64,000 nt of DNA from Paracoccaceae bacterium (GCA_020832445.1 JAFIEO010000022.1:84483-148482); one strand, 5' to 3'; positions 52,179 to 62,200 are shown, numbered from the stretch's first letter. Notes: generated by a model not told the origin, from the letters alone. Translations and numbers: made by a program.

Positions 52179-52435
52179 ACTTTGCTGCCGATCTTTGCGA
52201 CAGGGCTTCCACGCTCTGGCATATTCAGCGGGTCAGGTATCTGGTACGCACGCATGCGCAAATCGGACCGAACGCGCTGATCACAGTGGCCCAGTTTGAC
52301 TGCCCCGATCCTGCATGCCCCGGCCCTAAAACACAGATCACGATTCTTGGATTCGACCTGATGCGTCGGTCGTTGCTCATTCATTTGCCCGTCGCAGACA
52401 TCATGGCTGAAGATCTGGACGCTGCGATCAAGTGA
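52175..52435 (+). CDS. Small Cys-motif protein co-transcribed with hisI
   Basis: 86 residues, soluble. The centre reads VAQFDCPDPACPGPKTQITILG, a CPDPxCP motif that could bind a metal ion, followed by FDLMRRSLLIHLPVADIMAEDL. The ATG overlaps the hisI stop, so translation is coupled and expression should share Zur control. I have seen comparable small CPDPxCP proteins near zinc-homeostasis or metallochaperone genes but cannot name the family with certainty. A zinc-scavenging or metal-delivery role is inference. Confidence 0.7.
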   Translation: MNFAADLCDRASTLWHIQRVRYLVRTHAQIGPNALITVAQFDCPDPACPGPKTQITILGFDLMRRSLLIHLPVADIMAEDLDAAIK

Positions 52436-52518
52436 ATTAAGCCCGGCAGCCTTCAGCCCTGCCAATGTCGGCGTGACCGAACAGACCGGATGCCTGCGCA
52501 ACGCTCGGTCTTCTGATC

Positions 52519-53211
52519 CTATAGCGGATCTGCCGCGCGCAACCGGGCAAGGTAGTCGCGCAGCAGGGCAACGCGCCTTGGCCGGAAGCTGCGACCGCCA
52601 TCTGCGACGGCGGCAATCCTGTCGCCGCGGAACATGCGGAAATCTTCGCGCAGGCAGCACCAGGCCAGAAGGGTCAGACAGCGTTCTGTATACATTACGG
52701 CCAGCGGCAGAACCGTTCGTGTGGTCCGGGTGCCTTGCTTGTCGGCATAATCGACCCGAAGTGCGCGCTCGTCGAAACAGGCGGCGCGTATCTTGCCCAT
52801 ATCGACCGGCGACCTGATCCGGGCATCGGGCCGGTAGACCTGCGATACCGCGTGAAACAAGTGTCGGGCCCGCCCTTCGGGCAGGGTCGCGCCGATCTTG
52901 GCCAGGACGGACTCTGCCGCGCGCGCCATCGCCGCATCCCCCATGGCGCGAACTTCGGCCAACCCCAAAGCCAGCGCTTCCATCTCGTCGCGGTTCAGCA
53001 TCTGGGGGGGCAGCGCCACGTCTTCGATAAGCTGGTAGCCGTAGCCACGTTCGCCCTCGATCCGCGCGCCAGCGGCCCGCAGGCTGTCGATATCGCGGTA
53101 GAGTGAGCGGACAGAGACGCCGGTTTCCTCGGCCAGCCGCGCCGCTGTAATTGGCGGCGGTATCTGGCGCATGGCTTGCAGCAAGCGAAAGAGGCGGTCG
53201 GATCGTGCCAT
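52519..53211 (-). CDS. YafY-type HTH/WYL transcriptional regulator
   Basis: 230 residues: an N-terminal DeoR/HTH_11 helix-turn-helix (SDRLFRLLQAMRQIPPPITAAR, then LAEETGVSVRSLYRDIDSL), a linker, and a C-terminal WYL domain (about 140-205; RVDYADKQGTRTTRTVLPLAVMYT and WCCLREDFRMFRGDRI). WYL proteins respond to small ligands or nucleic acids. It is divergent from the DUF1761 membrane protein gene 67 bases away, a common regulator-target arrangement in Proteobacteria. No DNA target motif was identified. Confidence 0.85.
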   Translation of the reverse strand: MARSDRLFRLLQAMRQIPPPITAARLAEETGVSVRSLYRDIDSLRAAGARIEGERGYGYQLIEDVALPPQMLNRDEMEALALGLAEVRAMGDAAMARAAESVLAKIGATLPEGRARHLFHAVSQVYRPDARIRSPVDMGKIRAACFDERALRVDYADKQGTRTTRTVLPLAVMYTERCLTLLAWCCLREDFRMFRGDRIAAVADGGRSFRPRRVALLRDYLARLRAADPL

Positions 53212-53278
53212 TTTATAACTGCCGGAAATTGTCAGTAGGGGTGTCTTACAGAGTTCTCAGTGAAGACTCAAAAGGACA

Positions 53279-53695
53279 ATGACCATGCTCAACTTTTCTG
53301 ACATCAGCTGGATCGGCATCATCGCGGCAAGCATCGCCTCTTTCGTGCTGGGGGGCCTTTGGTTCGCCTTATTATTTGGCCGCACCTATTCTGCGGCCCT
53401 TGGGCGTAAGCATGACCCGAATGCCAAACCCGCGCGGTTGATGATCATTGGCCCCGCTGTCTGGAGCCTGATCACCGCTTTCGCCACAGCCGTTCTGATG
53501 TCCAGCCTTGGGATCGACTCGCTGACCGGCGCAATCGGGCTGGGCCTGTTCCTCGGCATCGGTTTTCTTGCGGCCACCACGATCAACACCGGGATCAACC
53601 CGAACATCCCGCATCCCATGCTTTATGGAGCAGTCAGCGGTTCTTATCATCTGGCGGCGGGCATGGTTATTGCGGTCGTTCTGTCCTTATTCTAG
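53279..53695 (+). CDS. DUF1761 membrane protein
   Basis: 138 residues with four predicted membrane helices: IGIIAASIASFVLGGLWFALLF, MIIGPAVWSLITAFATAVLM, AIGLGLFLGIGFLAATTINTG and GSYHLAAGMVIAVVLSLF. The pattern and length match DUF1761, a family of unknown function often paired with a YafY/WYL regulator as here. AAAAGGAC precedes the ATG by two or three bases plus spacer. It is divergent from the WYL gene and likely its main target. Confidence 0.8.
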   Translation: MTMLNFSDISWIGIIAASIASFVLGGLWFALLFGRTYSAALGRKHDPNAKPARLMIIGPAVWSLITAFATAVLMSSLGIDSLTGAIGLGLFLGIGFLAATTINTGINPNIPHPMLYGAVSGSYHLAAGMVIAVVLSLF

Positions 53696-53769
53696 GCACA
53701 GTGGATGGCCGATCTGCAGGAAGGCGCGTTGCCTGTGCCCTAGCCGACCCATCCGCCGCTTTGGCCAGA

Positions 53770-54663
53770 TCAGCAGGCTTTTCCAATATCCGCGTCGGGG
53801 TGCCAGTCGCGTTCGCCCCCCACGATTTTGATCAGGGCCACTACGGTCGCATTGCGCGGCTTTGGCCCTGTGCGGATGACGAAGGCAAGGTCGGGCGGGG
53901 GTGGGAAATAGTCCGTAAGCACCTCGAATCCGGCCTCGATATGCCTGCCGTTCAGCAGGGTAACGCCCAATCCGGCGCGGATGGCCGATTTCATGCCGGC
54001 AATGCTCGCGCATTCCATGACAATACGGAACCCCGCCGCAGGTTGCTGCGCATGGTGCAGAACCCAATCGCGGTAGTAGCAGTCGTTATCAAAAGCCAGC
54101 AGCGGAACAGGCCGCGCCATATCGAGTATAAGATCGGGTGATTTGACCCAGTGCAGGCTGTCCTCAATCAGCGTCACGTCGTCCGGTTGGCGGTCATTTG
54201 CGAACACCTGAAAGACCCCTGCATCCAGCTCCCCGCGGGTCAGACGTTGCGCGATCACCCGGCTTTGCGCGACGCTGATCTGAACCGAGACGGCAGGGTA
54301 AAGACGGGTGAAACGCCCGAGCACGCGGGACACCCCGCCGCTTGTCATATCCTCGGTCACGCCCAGCCTTATCCGCCCGCTCAGGGGTTCCGTGCTCAGC
54401 GCATGAAGGGCCTCGTCATGAAGGGCGAGGATGCGCCGCGCATAACTCAGAAGCTTCGCGCCCTCTTGCGTGAAGCGGGGGCGGCCCGCCCGGCGGTCCA
54501 GCAGCGCACAGCCAAGCGTGTCTTCCAGCCGCTTGATCTTGTGCGAGATTGCCGATTGCGAGAGCGCAAGCACAGCGGCGGCGCGGGAAACGCCGCCGTG
54601 GTCATGGATCGCGCAAAGGGCCGTGAGTGCCCCGATTTCCAGCTTTGTCATGCGCGATGACAT
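53770..54663 (-). CDS. LysR-family transcriptional regulator
   Basis: 297 residues: helix-turn-helix ALTALCAIHDHGGVSRAAAV, then LALSQSAISHKIKRLEDTLG, and an effector domain (GRIRLGVTEDMTSGGVSRVL, AGMKSAIRAGLGVTLLNGRH). The gene is divergent from an alpha/beta hydrolase gene 94 bases away, and probably regulates it. The spacer is AT-rich near TTTAGATCGTTTTTGTCAAAC but has no clear T-N11-A dyad that I can single out. Its C-terminus (DWHPDADIGKAC) looks normal. Confidence 0.88.
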   Translation of the reverse strand: MSSRMTKLEIGALTALCAIHDHGGVSRAAAVLALSQSAISHKIKRLEDTLGCALLDRRAGRPRFTQEGAKLLSYARRILALHDEALHALSTEPLSGRIRLGVTEDMTSGGVSRVLGRFTRLYPAVSVQISVAQSRVIAQRLTRGELDAGVFQVFANDRQPDDVTLIEDSLHWVKSPDLILDMARPVPLLAFDNDCYYRDWVLHHAQQPAAGFRIVMECASIAGMKSAIRAGLGVTLLNGRHIEAGFEVLTDYFPPPPDLAFVIRTGPKPRNATVVALIKIVGGERDWHPDADIGKAC

Positions 54664-54757
54664 GACATATTTAGATCGTTTTTGTCAAACAGTGCATTTT
54701 ACATCATGACACAGGCGGTACATTTTGGGTGTGAATGCACAACACGGAGAGTGCCCC

Positions 54758-55624
54758 ATGAACCCGCTTATCACAGACCAGATCATTGTGAACGGCCACC
54801 GCATCGCCTGTGGCACCCAAGGGAACGGCGCGCCGGTCGTCTTTCTTCATGGCACACCGTCGTCGTCGCTGATCTGGCGTAACATTGCCCCGCGCATTGC
54901 ACAGCAAGGGTACCGCGCGCATGTCTTCGATCTTCTGGGCTTTGGCCTGTCGGAACGTCCGCATGATCCGCTGGTCGATACATCGATGTCCGCACAGGTT
55001 GAGATCCTTAAAGCAATCCTGGATCACTGGAGCCTTAAGCGGTTTCATCTGGTGGCGCATGACATCGGCGGCGGCATCGCGCAGCGGTTCGGTGTTTTCC
55101 ACCCCGAACGCCTGATATCCCTGACGATGATTGATGTCGTCAGTTATGACAGCTATCCGTCACCGCGCACCCGAAAGCAGATGGCGCAGGGCCTTGAAGT
55201 GCTGGCGAAAGCGCCGGATGACACCCACCGGCGCCATTTCCGCGACTGGCTGCTAAGTGCGGTCTATCACAAGCAGAACTTCGCCAACGGCCCGCTGGAG
55301 ACCTATCTTGACTATATCTCGGGGTGGATCGGGCAGCCCAGCCTTTTTCAGCATCAGGTCCGGCATTACGATCCAATACACACCAAGGAGGTTGCCGACC
55401 GGCTGCCCGAGTTGGGGCAACTGCCGGTGCAACTGATCTGGGGCGCGAATGATGACTGGCAGGTGATTGACTGGGCGCACAAACTTCATAACGCCATCCC
55501 CCGATCGCGGCTGACGGTGCTGGAAGAGTGCGGGCATTTCTCGCCGGAAGACCAGCCAGAACGGATTGCCGCACTCGTCCTTGACCATGTTAAGGTCGCC
55601 CGACAGAGGGCTGCCCCCATGTAA
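54758..55624 (+). CDS. Alpha/beta hydrolase, haloalkane dehalogenase/epoxide hydrolase-like
   Basis: 288 residues from the ATG at 54758, with GGAG about ten bases upstream; the track start is 11 codons earlier. HGTPSS (about 31) gives the oxyanion hole. The nucleophile elbow is HDIGGG with Asp at about 102, so an Asp rather than Ser nucleophile, the pattern of haloalkane dehalogenases and epoxide hydrolases. The acid is in WGANDD and the base in CGHFSPE. The Trp halide-binding residue next to the nucleophile is replaced by Ile, so dehalogenase activity is not assured. It is divergent from the LysR gene. Confidence 0.8.
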   Translation: MNPLITDQIIVNGHRIACGTQGNGAPVVFLHGTPSSSLIWRNIAPRIAQQGYRAHVFDLLGFGLSERPHDPLVDTSMSAQVEILKAILDHWSLKRFHLVAHDIGGGIAQRFGVFHPERLISLTMIDVVSYDSYPSPRTRKQMAQGLEVLAKAPDDTHRRHFRDWLLSAVYHKQNFANGPLETYLDYISGWIGQPSLFQHQVRHYDPIHTKEVADRLPELGQLPVQLIWGANDDWQVIDWAHKLHNAIPRSRLTVLEECGHFSPEDQPERIAALVLDHVKVARQRAAPM

Positions 55625-55646
55625 CGGACGGGGGCGCAGCCATGGC

Positions 55647-56051
55647 TTAGTTGGCCGCTGTCGGTATGCGGGCAATCACCTTGATCTCAAAATCGAACCC
55701 GGCCAGCCAAGTGACCCCCACCGCCGTCCAGTTCGGATAGGGTGCTGCGGGAAAGGTTTCGGCCTTCACGTCCATGATGGTCGAAAACTGCGCTTCTGGA
55801 TTGGTGTGGAACGTCGTGACATCGACAATGTCATCCAGGGTGCATCCCGCAGCCTTTAGAACGGAATGCAGATTGTCAAAGGCACGTTGCACCTGAGCGC
55901 GAAAATCCGGCTCTGGCGTGCCATCATCGCGGCTGCCGACCTGACCAGAAATGAACACCAGATCGCCCGCCTGAACAGCTGCCGAATAGCCATGCTGTTC
56001 ATAAAGGGCGTGGCGGTTTGCAGGGAAGATGGTTTTATTGTGCAGGGGCAT
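55647..56051 (-). CDS. RidA-family protein
   Basis: 134 residues from the ATG at 56051 (MPLHNKTIFPANRHALYEQHG); the track start is upstream and unsupported. The YjgF/RidA fold is clear: GYSAAVQAGDLVFISGQVG, RAQVQRAFDNLHSVLKAAG and a PNWTAVGVTWLAGFDFEIKV ending. Classical RidA hydrolyses reactive enamines and has a conserved Arg in the IVAR/R(V/A)AP region; here the C-terminus reads VIARIPTAA, which keeps Arg. It is divergent from a TetR gene across three operator copies, so it is probably repressed by that regulator. Confidence 0.85.
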   Translation of the reverse strand: MPLHNKTIFPANRHALYEQHGYSAAVQAGDLVFISGQVGSRDDGTPEPDFRAQVQRAFDNLHSVLKAAGCTLDDIVDVTTFHTNPEAQFSTIMDVKAETFPAAPYPNWTAVGVTWLAGFDFEIKVIARIPTAAN

Positions 56052-56095
56052 CTGTCGGCTTTCTGTTGTGCTCTGGTGAAAAGGCGCTAATTTAT

Positions 56096-56157
56096 ATACG
56101 CCATGTATGTTAATTAATCGCATACGCGACGTATGTCAACTAAGATACACCGCGTAT
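56096..56157. promoter_or_regulatory. Three-copy TetR operator (ATAC-N5-GTAT)
   Basis: ATACGCCATGTAT (56096-56108), ATACGCGACGTAT (56122-56134) and ATACACCGCGTAT (56145-56157) are all ATAC-N5-GTAT palindromes, with centres 26 and 23 bases apart. They fill the spacer between the ridA-like and tetR genes, so the TetR protein could control both promoters. Confidence 0.75.
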
Positions 56158-56173
56158 CTTAAAGGGAGTACCA

Positions 56174-56776
56174 ATGCCTGCCAAAACACGCGCTGCAATG
56201 ATGCAGGAAACCCGCGCCAAGCTGCTCGCAGCCGCGCGCAAAGCCTTTGCAGAGAAAGGTTTCGCTGGTGCCTATATGGACGATTTCACCGCCGAGGCCG
56301 GGCTGACGCGCGGCGCGCTGTACCACAATTTCGGTGACAAGCGCGGATTGTTCGCGGCGGTGGTCGATGAGATTGATTCCGCGATGGCTGCACAGGCGCA
56401 AGAGGCAGGGAAACGTGCAGGCGGCGGCTGGCGCGGATTGCTTGCCGAAGGCGCCGCCTATATCGAAATGGCCCTCAGGCCAGAGGTTCAGCGGATTGTC
56501 CTGCTGGACGGCCCTTCAGTGCTTGGCGATCCGTCGCAATGGCCAAGCCAGAACAGATGCCTTCAGGCGACCATCGCCACCCTGAACGACCTTGCCGCGC
56601 AGGGCGCGATCAAGCCTGTGGATATCGAGGCTTTGGCCCGGCTTCTGAATGGTGTAGCCCTGAATGCGGCGCTTTGGGTCGCGGCGAGCGACGATCCCAA
56701 GGCCACACTTCGCAAGGCCATCGCCGCGTTCGAATGCCTTGCGTCAGGTGTGGTTGCGCAAAAGGACGCTACCTGA
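56174..56776 (+). CDS. TetR-family transcriptional regulator
   Basis: 200 residues. The DNA-binding domain (about 10-60) reads RAKLLAAARKAFAEKGFAGAYMDDF, then TAEAGLTRGALYHNFGDKRGLFAAV. The ligand domain ends NGVALNAALWVAASDDPKATLRK. The ATG follows AAAGGGAG by about eight bases and lies 16 bases after the last of three ATAC-N5-GTAT repeats. It is divergent from a RidA-family gene. Repression of itself and ridA, relieved by an unknown small molecule, is the likely role. Confidence 0.88.
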   Translation: MPAKTRAAMMQETRAKLLAAARKAFAEKGFAGAYMDDFTAEAGLTRGALYHNFGDKRGLFAAVVDEIDSAMAAQAQEAGKRAGGGWRGLLAEGAAYIEMALRPEVQRIVLLDGPSVLGDPSQWPSQNRCLQATIATLNDLAAQGAIKPVDIEALARLLNGVALNAALWVAASDDPKATLRKAIAAFECLASGVVAQKDAT

Positions 56777-57283
56777 GCGCCCTTCGCGGTATTGTTAGCT
56801 CGCGCCTCTGAGGTCAGTCTGCGTCAGGCCTATTCTTGGTTATAGCTGAATGACCGCTTCGGCGTTGTCTGGCGGTGAAACCGTGCCTGTAGCGAATAGT
56901 TGCTTTCCACTGGTTTTGCGGAAAAACGCCTGCCCGCGATCGCAGAAACAGGCAAACTTGGTGAAGCCCAACGCCTTTGCGGTCAGGCTTATCGCATTGG
57001 CTGCGGTGCAGGAACGATCTTGGCCAGTTTCCGGAGGTTCTGGCCGGTTGCCAGGAGGGGGACACCGTCATTTGCGCTGCATGGATCACGCAGTCGGAAC
57101 CACCCCAGAAGAGGCTGAAGAGAACTTCTATGCACAGCGCAACATGGTCGCGTGAAGCGAAGCTATGGCCGACTGTTCGCATCCTCAAGCTGCTTCAACT
57201 ACATGGTCATACGATGCCGTGAATCCCTGAATCCCACATAAAGCCGTTTGGCAAGGTTTATGCAGAGGGCCGTGACAACATTG
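56777..57283. other. Non-coding region with transposase debris
   Basis: About 500 bases between tetR and the cyclase gene. No convincing gene. On the minus strand, codons running to the TAA at 56989-56991 read LLATGQNLRKLAKIVPAP, typical of a transposase C-terminus. Frames on both sides are open but without motifs. Transcription from the minus-strand cyclase operon may end here. Confidence 0.4.
56989..57110 (-). pseudogene. Transposase C-terminal relic
   Basis: The minus-strand reading ending at 56989 gives a weak FRLRDPCSAN segment followed by PLLATGQNLRKLAKIV and a stop. Tail segments with a GQNLRKLAK-like ending occur in DDE transposases of the IS5/IS1182 type. Only about 40 codons remain. 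The family cannot be fixed from this. Confidence 0.35.
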
Positions 57284-59254
57284 TCACTTTTCATCGAACT
57301 GCCATCTGCCATCCCAGTCCCCACCGGGATCTTGGTTTGCAAAATTTTCAGTCCGGGTCAGCATAACCTGTGCGTATTGCGCCGCGCGCGGCACGTCGCG
57401 TGAAATTTGCTCCCAAAGTGCCGTGGCACTTGCCCAGTTGCGGCTGGAATACGCTGCATACGCACTTGACTGACGCGACAGAAAATCGACCCTGGCGTCA
57501 TTTGACAAATCCGAACATGGTGTAAAAATATCAACGGGTGTTGCGCGCCCTTTAACTGAAACCCTGTCCATTCGCACCAACTGTTCTGCATTGACCTCGC
57601 GCGCTGTATCTTCACCGATCAGAATACGCAGGCCATAGTACTTGGTCCTTGCTTCCAGCCGGGCCGCCAGATTTACCGGGTCCCCGATGGCCGTATAATC
57701 AAAACGTTCGCTGGTCCCCATATTTCCCACGACGCAGGTGCCAGAATTGATACCGACACCACAGGCGACCCGCAATTCTGACAGCCCGGCAGTCCGGCGT
57801 TCGTCAATGATCGTTTCAGACAGGCGGTCGATCTCGGTCACGATCTGAACTGCGGCGTTGATAGCCTTTTGCGCATGGTCGTCGATATCAAGCGGGGCGT
57901 TCCATATGCCCATGACACAATCACCAATAAACTTGTCAATGGTGCCGTCATGCTCAAGAATCGCATCGGCGATGGGCGTCAAAAGGCGGTTGACCAGTGT
58001 TGTCAGGCCTTCGGGGTCATCCTTCATCGCTTCCGAAATCGCGGTGAACCCGCGCAGGTCGCAAAACATCACGGTGATGTGGCGTTTTTCACCACCCAGT
58101 TTCAGCGAACTCGGGTCTTGCGCCAACCGCTCTACAAGGGCGGGTGCAAGGTAGCGACCAAACGCGGCCGTCACTGTGGCACGCAAGCGACGTTCTTGCG
58201 CATAGTCCCGCAGGGTTTGTCCCATCCCCCCCAGAACGGCCCCGACAACCCATGTGGCGGGTGGAATCCAGTTGCCTGCCGTCAGTGCCGCAGCCGAGGC
58301 CATGACCGGCGCAAGTGCCGCCACGACGGTAATCCCCAACGCCAGCGCCACCGCGCGACCAGACACTGCCAGCGCCGTGACGAATGCAATCACGCCCGCC
58401 ACAAGCAGGACCAGCCAGTCGCCCATAGGCGTGATCCAGCGCCCCTCGCGTAGTGTGTCCAGTGCATTTGCATGCACCTCAATGCCCGGCATCATGCCAA
58501 AGCCACGAGATGTCCACGGGGTGCGGAAATGATCCGGCACGCCGCTGTCAAGTTCGGTGACCGCCCGCAACGCGTAGCCAACGATGACATCCGCCCCCTC
58601 GAAAAAGCCGGGCGGCAGCAAGTGCTGCGCATCGACCGCCTGATAATAAGAGACTCGCGGGTAGCTTCCTGGCGGGCCTGCCCAAGCGATCCGCGTGCCA
58701 TCAGGCGCTGCGTCACGCTGTGCAATCTCGGGGGTGAAACCACCCTGTGCAGGCATCCGGCGCATTCCACCATCAAAATCTATGGGCATTGAGATGGACC
58801 CGGTCCTTGCACCAAAGGCGACAAGTTCCGGCAAGGGCAGCACTTCGATCCGCATACGACCCTGCGGTGTTTCAACGACTTCCACGTCGCGGGCCAGAAC
58901 CACATCCGGCCCCGCGGCCGCGATAAATGCTCCGTCATCGGCCAGATCACCGGGATCGGCAAACAGGATGTCAAAAGCGATGGAACTGGCCCCCGCCGCG
59001 CGCAGGCTTTCGACAAGCGCGCCATGCACCGCGCGTGGCCAAGGCCATGGACCAAATTCAGCAAGTGATGGCTCATCTATAGCGACAAGGATCGCGCCGG
59101 GCGCTTCGGGCGGGGGCACCAGTCGGGTAACCATCTGGTCAAAGATCGCCTCATCAGCGCCCTTCAGAACGCCAAACCCGGCCACTATCAACGTCAGGGC
59201 GGCTGCAACAAGCGGCACCCCCTTGAACAACATGGTCTGGTTCCACCCCATCAC
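57284..59254 (-). CDS. CHASE2 adenylate cyclase (class III)
   Basis: 656 residues. One N-terminal helix (KGVPLVAAALTLIVAGFGVL) leads into a CHASE2 extracytoplasmic sensor domain (about 45-280; PPEAPGAILVAIDEPSLAEFG, then GASSIAFDILFADPG). Three helices follow (WLVLLVAGVIAFVTALAV onward), then a cyclase catalytic domain (about 390-560): VMFCDLRGFTAIS with the first metal Asp, DKFIGDCVMG with the purine-specifying Lys and second metal Asp, and YTAIGDPVNLAARLE with the transition-state Asn and Arg. The set is complete and points to ATP as substrate. It begins six bases after the FecR-TPR-barrel gene ends, so they are one operon, and cAMP would answer an envelope signal. Confidence 0.9.
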   Translation of the reverse strand: MMGWNQTMLFKGVPLVAAALTLIVAGFGVLKGADEAIFDQMVTRLVPPPEAPGAILVAIDEPSLAEFGPWPWPRAVHGALVESLRAAGASSIAFDILFADPGDLADDGAFIAAAGPDVVLARDVEVVETPQGRMRIEVLPLPELVAFGARTGSISMPIDFDGGMRRMPAQGGFTPEIAQRDAAPDGTRIAWAGPPGSYPRVSYYQAVDAQHLLPPGFFEGADVIVGYALRAVTELDSGVPDHFRTPWTSRGFGMMPGIEVHANALDTLREGRWITPMGDWLVLLVAGVIAFVTALAVSGRAVALALGITVVAALAPVMASAAALTAGNWIPPATWVVGAVLGGMGQTLRDYAQERRLRATVTAAFGRYLAPALVERLAQDPSSLKLGGEKRHITVMFCDLRGFTAISEAMKDDPEGLTTLVNRLLTPIADAILEHDGTIDKFIGDCVMGIWNAPLDIDDHAQKAINAAVQIVTEIDRLSETIIDERRTAGLSELRVACGVGINSGTCVVGNMGTSERFDYTAIGDPVNLAARLEARTKYYGLRILIGEDTAREVNAEQLVRMDRVSVKGRATPVDIFTPCSDLSNDARVDFLSRQSSAYAAYSSRNWASATALWEQISRDVPRAAQYAQVMLTRTENFANQDPGGDWDGRWQFDEK

Positions 59255-59260
59255 GCCGGA

Positions 59261-62200
59261 TCAGAACCGCATGGCCGCAGACAGGGAAAAAGAGCGCCCG
59301 ACGCTTTCCAGGTCAAAGCTGCGCTGAAAATCCGCGTCAAACAGGTTCTGCGCTTCAAGCGAAAGTTGCATCCGCTTGTCTGGCGACTGCCAGGTAAGCG
59401 ACATGTCAACGGTCCAGACAGGGTCCAACATGCTTCCATCGATGTCACCGACACGCACACCGAGGTGCCGTGCCTGCGCTGAAAGTTTCACCTGGGATGG
59501 ATGGACCCAGGTGAACCCGACTGCCGCTTCGCGTTCAGGAACCCCAAGTATTCCAAATCCTTGCCCATCTCCCGATATGACATTCGAACGCGCGCGCGCC
59601 ACCGAGGCAAATGCGCCAACGCCACTGCCAAGCCACATTTCGCCACGGATTTCGGTACGGCGCAGGGTCGCTTCATCAATATCGGTTTCGATATCGCCGG
59701 AATCAAACGAAAGCTTAGTGTAGTTCACGGACTGATGTTCGACGCTGAGGTGTAGCCACTCTGAAAATGTCCCGTCATACCGAAAGATGCGGGCGTTGGT
59801 GGTGCCGCCATCATCTGTAGGCGCACCGATGGGAAACAGGCCAAGGCTGGCAACGGGTGCAAGGGTTTCTCTGCCCATCGTGACATCATGAATGCTTGCC
59901 ACACGAATACGATGCCCCGGCGCCAACGTTGCACCCAGTGCGACCCTGGGTTTCAGATATGTTTCCTTTACATCCGGCGTCGGCAAGAACAGGGCATCGA
60001 CGAACTTGGTGCGCGTATAGGACAAGCCAAAATCGCCGACAATCTCGAACCGGCCGCCAAAATCATGGCGCCTTTGAACGTACAGCCGCGTACCGGTGAA
60101 TTGGCTTGACCCGTCAAACGACCCCGCCGGGAATACCAACCCGAAACCAGCAACGAACCTATCGACCTGAAACGAAAGCCCCCCCTTAAAATGCTCGATC
60201 CCGGCGAACCATGTTCCACGCACATCATCAGCCCGGTAGCCGATGGCATAGAGGTTGGTCTTCTTCCACACACTTCGCCGCTCGGAGAATACTTGAGGGT
60301 CCGCGACTGTTCCAACATTATCTTCGACGGTTCTGACACTCTCAATATCAATAGAGGATGCGTAGAATGACAAAACACGACGTTCCTGCAACCGAAGGGC
60401 TATACCCAGCCCCAAATACTCAAACCCCGATGTGCCGAATTCATTCTCGCCATCTTCGTCAAAAACGCCACTCACACCGTTTCTCTGCCGCCCTTTCACG
60501 CCGAAAGCCAAGGCCCCTATCCGGGCACTCGGCTCGGCGACAAGCATAATGGTGCCCGTCTCCCTTTTTTCGTGGCTTGGATCAGCGCGCACTCCGGCTG
60601 TCTGTAACGTCCCGTCGATGTAAACACCGAAGGGAACCGGCAATGTCGAAAAACCTGTCAGGACGCCGCTTCGTATCAAGTTTCGTGGATCATCGGGATC
60701 GACAGTCACCGCAATTTCAGCATCCAGAAAGGGTTTGCGTTGAATATCGCTGAAGCGCAATCGCCCCAAAGCCCCGAGGGGGTCCAGCAACAACCCCTGA
60801 AGTTCCGATGCGGGTATGATGCTGTCTGACGGGTCGCTCGCTTCCGGTTCGAACGCGATGGTCGAACGAGGGGTCAGCGCTTCGCTGAACAAGCTGGAGG
60901 CAGACAACGGATCATGGCTGCGATCAGCAATGTCGCGTGCCCAGTCGGTCAGCCCGATATTCTGAAAAGCGGCGGTCAGGATCGACCCGCTTTTCCGGTC
61001 AGCACTCTGGCGTTCTGCTGCAAGGCCCTGCCGGAACAGCCTTTCGGCCTCCAGCGCCGCGACGATAGCCTCGTCGGCGCGCGCATAATCCAGCGCGATG
61101 GTGCCCCTGATGGCGGGGATATTGGGGTCGTTCGGGTCCAGACGTTTTGCTGCATCCAGTTCCTGTTGTGCCCTTGCGTCGTTGCCGGAATGATGCGCGG
61201 CAATCGCCAGCAGGATGGAATTTTCCGCCACCCCCGGTTGTGCCGCCAGCGCCCGAAGCGCCGACTCCTCGGCGCTCAGAAGGTCTGTCATGCTGGCATC
61301 CACGCGCGCGCGCGCCATCAGCGTGGTATAGGACCCAGGCGACGTAGCGGCCAGCTGATCTGCAATGCGCTGCGCTTCGGCGACGCGGGACTGGTCCAGC
61401 AAAACCACGACCAGATTTGCCAGAATATCGGCATCCCCCGGGGCGAGCGTCAGCGCCTTGCGCAGCGCCGCCTCGGCCTCGATCGGGTGGCCAACGGTGT
61501 GTTCGGCCATGGCCAGCCGGCTTCGCAGTGTCGGGTTTTCAGGGTCCAGCGCCACCGCGCGGCGATACAGGGGAACGGCATTGGACGGGTTCCCCTCGAC
61601 AACGCTTAGAACGAAGGCCTCGGCGGACAGGGCCTGCGCCGAATCCGGCGCAAGGGCCTGAAGCTGCCGCAAATGCCGCCGCGCTTCATCAAAACGGTCA
61701 AGATAGACAGCCATGCGGACCGCGTCTGCAAGTGCCACCGGCGAGGTTTGCAACGGGGCAAGCTGTGCTGCCGTCCCGGCAAGATCGCCGCTATAGGCCG
61801 ACAGGTAGGCGCGCGCAAATGTGTCGACATCGGTGCCGCCCGGGGCCGGGCCACTGATCGGCGCACCGGCCTCTGCGCGGGCGAAGGCCGCGATCCAGCG
61901 CGCCGCCGCCGCGCGGCGCGGGTCAAGGGCGGGCGCTGCCCGCGCCAGCCGGGTGGCAGCAAGGTCGAACTGGCCCGCCCGCAGCAGGGCGATACCCTCG
62001 CGATAAGCCGCAGGTGCGGCCCCCTGCCCTTCAAGCGCGTCTTCGAACTGGATGATCGCATTCGCAGCAGCACCGGCCGTCACCGAAAACAGCATTTGCT
62101 GGCGTTCTGTCAGGTTCAGCACCTGAACGCTGCGCGGTGCCTGTCCACGAGAGGCCGAAACACCGGCCCCCGCCGCGGCAGAAACCGCCCCCTGCGCATT

